A stretch of DNA of 5,994 bases from Sulfuricurvum sp. (GTDB lineage: Bacteria > Campylobacterota > Campylobacteria > Campylobacterales > Sulfurimonadaceae): contig DZBC01000134.1 of NCBI GenBank assembly GCA_022729835.1, positions 1 through 5,994 on the forward strand, given 5' to 3'. The stretch's first letter is position 1, and each line of letters starts with the position of its first letter. The notes below the pieces were generated by a model. The model was given only the letters and a program-made list of their open reading frames with translations. It did not search any database and was not told the DNA's origin. A program made the position numbers and the translations under genes. Below are positions 5,179 through 5,994 of this stretch, piece by piece.

Positions 5179-5994
5179 CTAGCCCTTGATCACAAGATTA
5201 ACCAGCTTGCGCGGCACCACGATCTCCTTGAGGATCTGCTTGTCCTCAATCCACCGCTCTACCGCTACTTTCGCCTTGGCGATTACCTCTTCTTGGGTCT
5301 CATCAACACCCACTTCGATCTCTGCGCGGTTTTTGCCATTGACTGACACACCCAGCGTGATCGTATCCACCACAAAGACCTCTGCGCAGACGTGCGCGGC
5401 GGTAAGGTTCTTACATGTAAAGAGCCGATCGCTCAGCTCCCATGCCAGATGCGGCACAATCGGCTCCATGATGTGCAGCAAAATCCAGTACCCTTCACTC
5501 CAAACATCCGCATTGCTCTGCTCGCCTAACGCATTCATCGCCTCCATCACTCCGGCGATCATCGTGTTGAAGGTGTAACGCTGGGTGAACACTTCATGAG
5601 CGCGCACCAAGGCTTCATAGACCTTTTTACGCGCCAATTGCTCTTTTTTATCCAGCGTAGCATGATCGATGGTGGGAATCGTTTGCGTGGCGTAGGCCAT
5701 CTCAGAGCGCTCGGCAAAACGGCGCAAAAAGCGCCACGCCCCCTCAACCGCGCTGTCGTTCCACTCAAGCTCCTGTGTGGGCGGCGCGGCAAAGAGGATA
5801 AAAAGCCGCGCCGTATCTGCCCCATACTTCTCAATGAGCGCATCGGGATCGACAGTGTTGCCTTTGGATTTGCTCATCTTGGCGCCATCTTTGAGCACCA
5901 TGCCCTGAGTGAGCAGCCGCTCAAAGGGTTCATTACATGTAACGTATCCCAAATCGCGCAGCACCTTGGTAAAAAAGCGAGCGTAGAGCAGATG
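5179..5994 (-). CDS. leuS: Leucyl-tRNA synthetase, C-terminal part (gene continues beyond the window)
   Basis: LeuRS charges tRNA-Leu with leucine in the cytoplasm. The frame is open to the last base of the window, starting HLLYARFFTKVLRDLG, a well-conserved LeuRS stretch, so the GTG at 5964 is an internal valine codon and not a start. About 271 residues are visible of a protein usually over 800. The class I signature KMSKS is at 5880-5866 (followed by KGNTVDPD), then RLFILFAAPP and LEWNDSAVEGAWRFLRR, then the helical anticodon-binding domain (MEPIVPHLAWEL), and the small C-terminal domain ending VPRKLVNLVIKG. The HIGH motif and editing domain lie outside. It is the most upstream gene visible in the minus-strand operon; the promoter is outside the window. 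Confidence 0.97.
   Translation of the reverse strand, partial: HLLYARFFTKVLRDLGYVTCNEPFERLLTQGMVLKDGAKMSKSKGNTVDPDALIEKYGADTARLFILFAAPPTQELEWNDSAVEGAWRFLRRFAERSEMAYATQTIPTIDHATLDKKEQLARKKVYEALVRAHEVFTQRYTFNTMIAGVMEAMNALGEQSNADVWSEGYWILLHIMEPIVPHLAWELSDRLFTCKNLTAAHVCAEVFVVDTITLGVSVNGKNRAEIEVGVDETQEEVIAKAKVAVERWIEDKQILKEIVVPRKLVNLVIKG
5411..5420. repeat. Iterated palindrome TTACATGTAA, copy 5
   Basis: In leuS, read as (T)TT ACA TGT AA(G), Phe-Thr-Cys-Lys. Confidence 0.9.
5933..5942. repeat. Iterated palindrome TTACATGTAA, copy 6
   Basis: In leuS, upstream of KMSKS, read as (G)TT ACA TGT AA(T), Val-Thr-Cys-Asn. Confidence 0.9.

Noticed and set aside
1454..5942. TTACATGTAA copies as promoter operators for a regulator
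   Set aside because: All copies are deep inside coding regions and none is near a recognisable promoter or gene start.
1454..5942. TTACATGTAA explained by a conserved peptide motif
   Set aside because: It is translated in two different phases in unrelated proteins and at unrelated fold positions.
5179..5964. GTG at 5964 as the start of a small separate leuS-like gene
   Set aside because: The frame continues upstream to the window edge with well-conserved LeuRS sequence (HLLYARFFTK), so this is an internal valine codon.

Overview
The window looks like a G+C-moderate member of the Campylobacterota (Epsilonproteobacteria). This rests on the minus-strand order leuS - lptE - (extra gene) - folC, which I recall from Campylobacter and its relatives, on the FolC and LptE sequence style, and on an RMD1/YagE-type (DUF155) membrane protein next door. 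The genus cannot be fixed from the sequence alone.

Layout. Bases 1-51 look like the terminal repeat region of an IS21-family insertion sequence. It abuts an hsdM gene (to 1104, plus strand) that starts abruptly at the conserved KSGAGQYFTPR motif, so its N-terminal domain is missing. This left part is visibly richer in A+T than the rest, no hsdS follows it, and it reads as the edge of an acquired and damaged type I restriction-modification cassette. Bases 1105-1192 hold a strong inverted repeat and an extended -10 promoter for the RMD1-family gene (1193-1969, plus). That gene converges on folC, and the two stop codons overlap by four bases. From 5994 down to 1966 the minus strand carries a compact operon: leuS (3' part only), lptE, a diguanylate cyclase and folC, with gaps of 5, -4 and 8 bases. 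A perfect 24-bp palindrome followed on the minus strand by a U-run, inside the end of the RMD1-family gene, is the likely terminator of this operon.

How the genes work together. leuS (leucyl-tRNA charging), lptE (outer-membrane LPS assembly) and folC (folate polyglutamylation) are housekeeping functions. A c-di-GMP synthase translationally coupled to lptE sits among them, which would tie a second-messenger enzyme to growth-related expression.

Most unusual signal. The perfect palindrome TTACATGTAA occurs six times in the chromosomal part of the window (1454, 2039, 2355, 2934, 5411, 5933), against roughly 0.006 expected by chance. All six lie inside coding sequence, in two different reading phases, in three unrelated genes. 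It behaves like a highly iterated palindrome (compare HIP1 of cyanobacteria) and not like a protein motif or a promoter operator. I do not know of a description of it.
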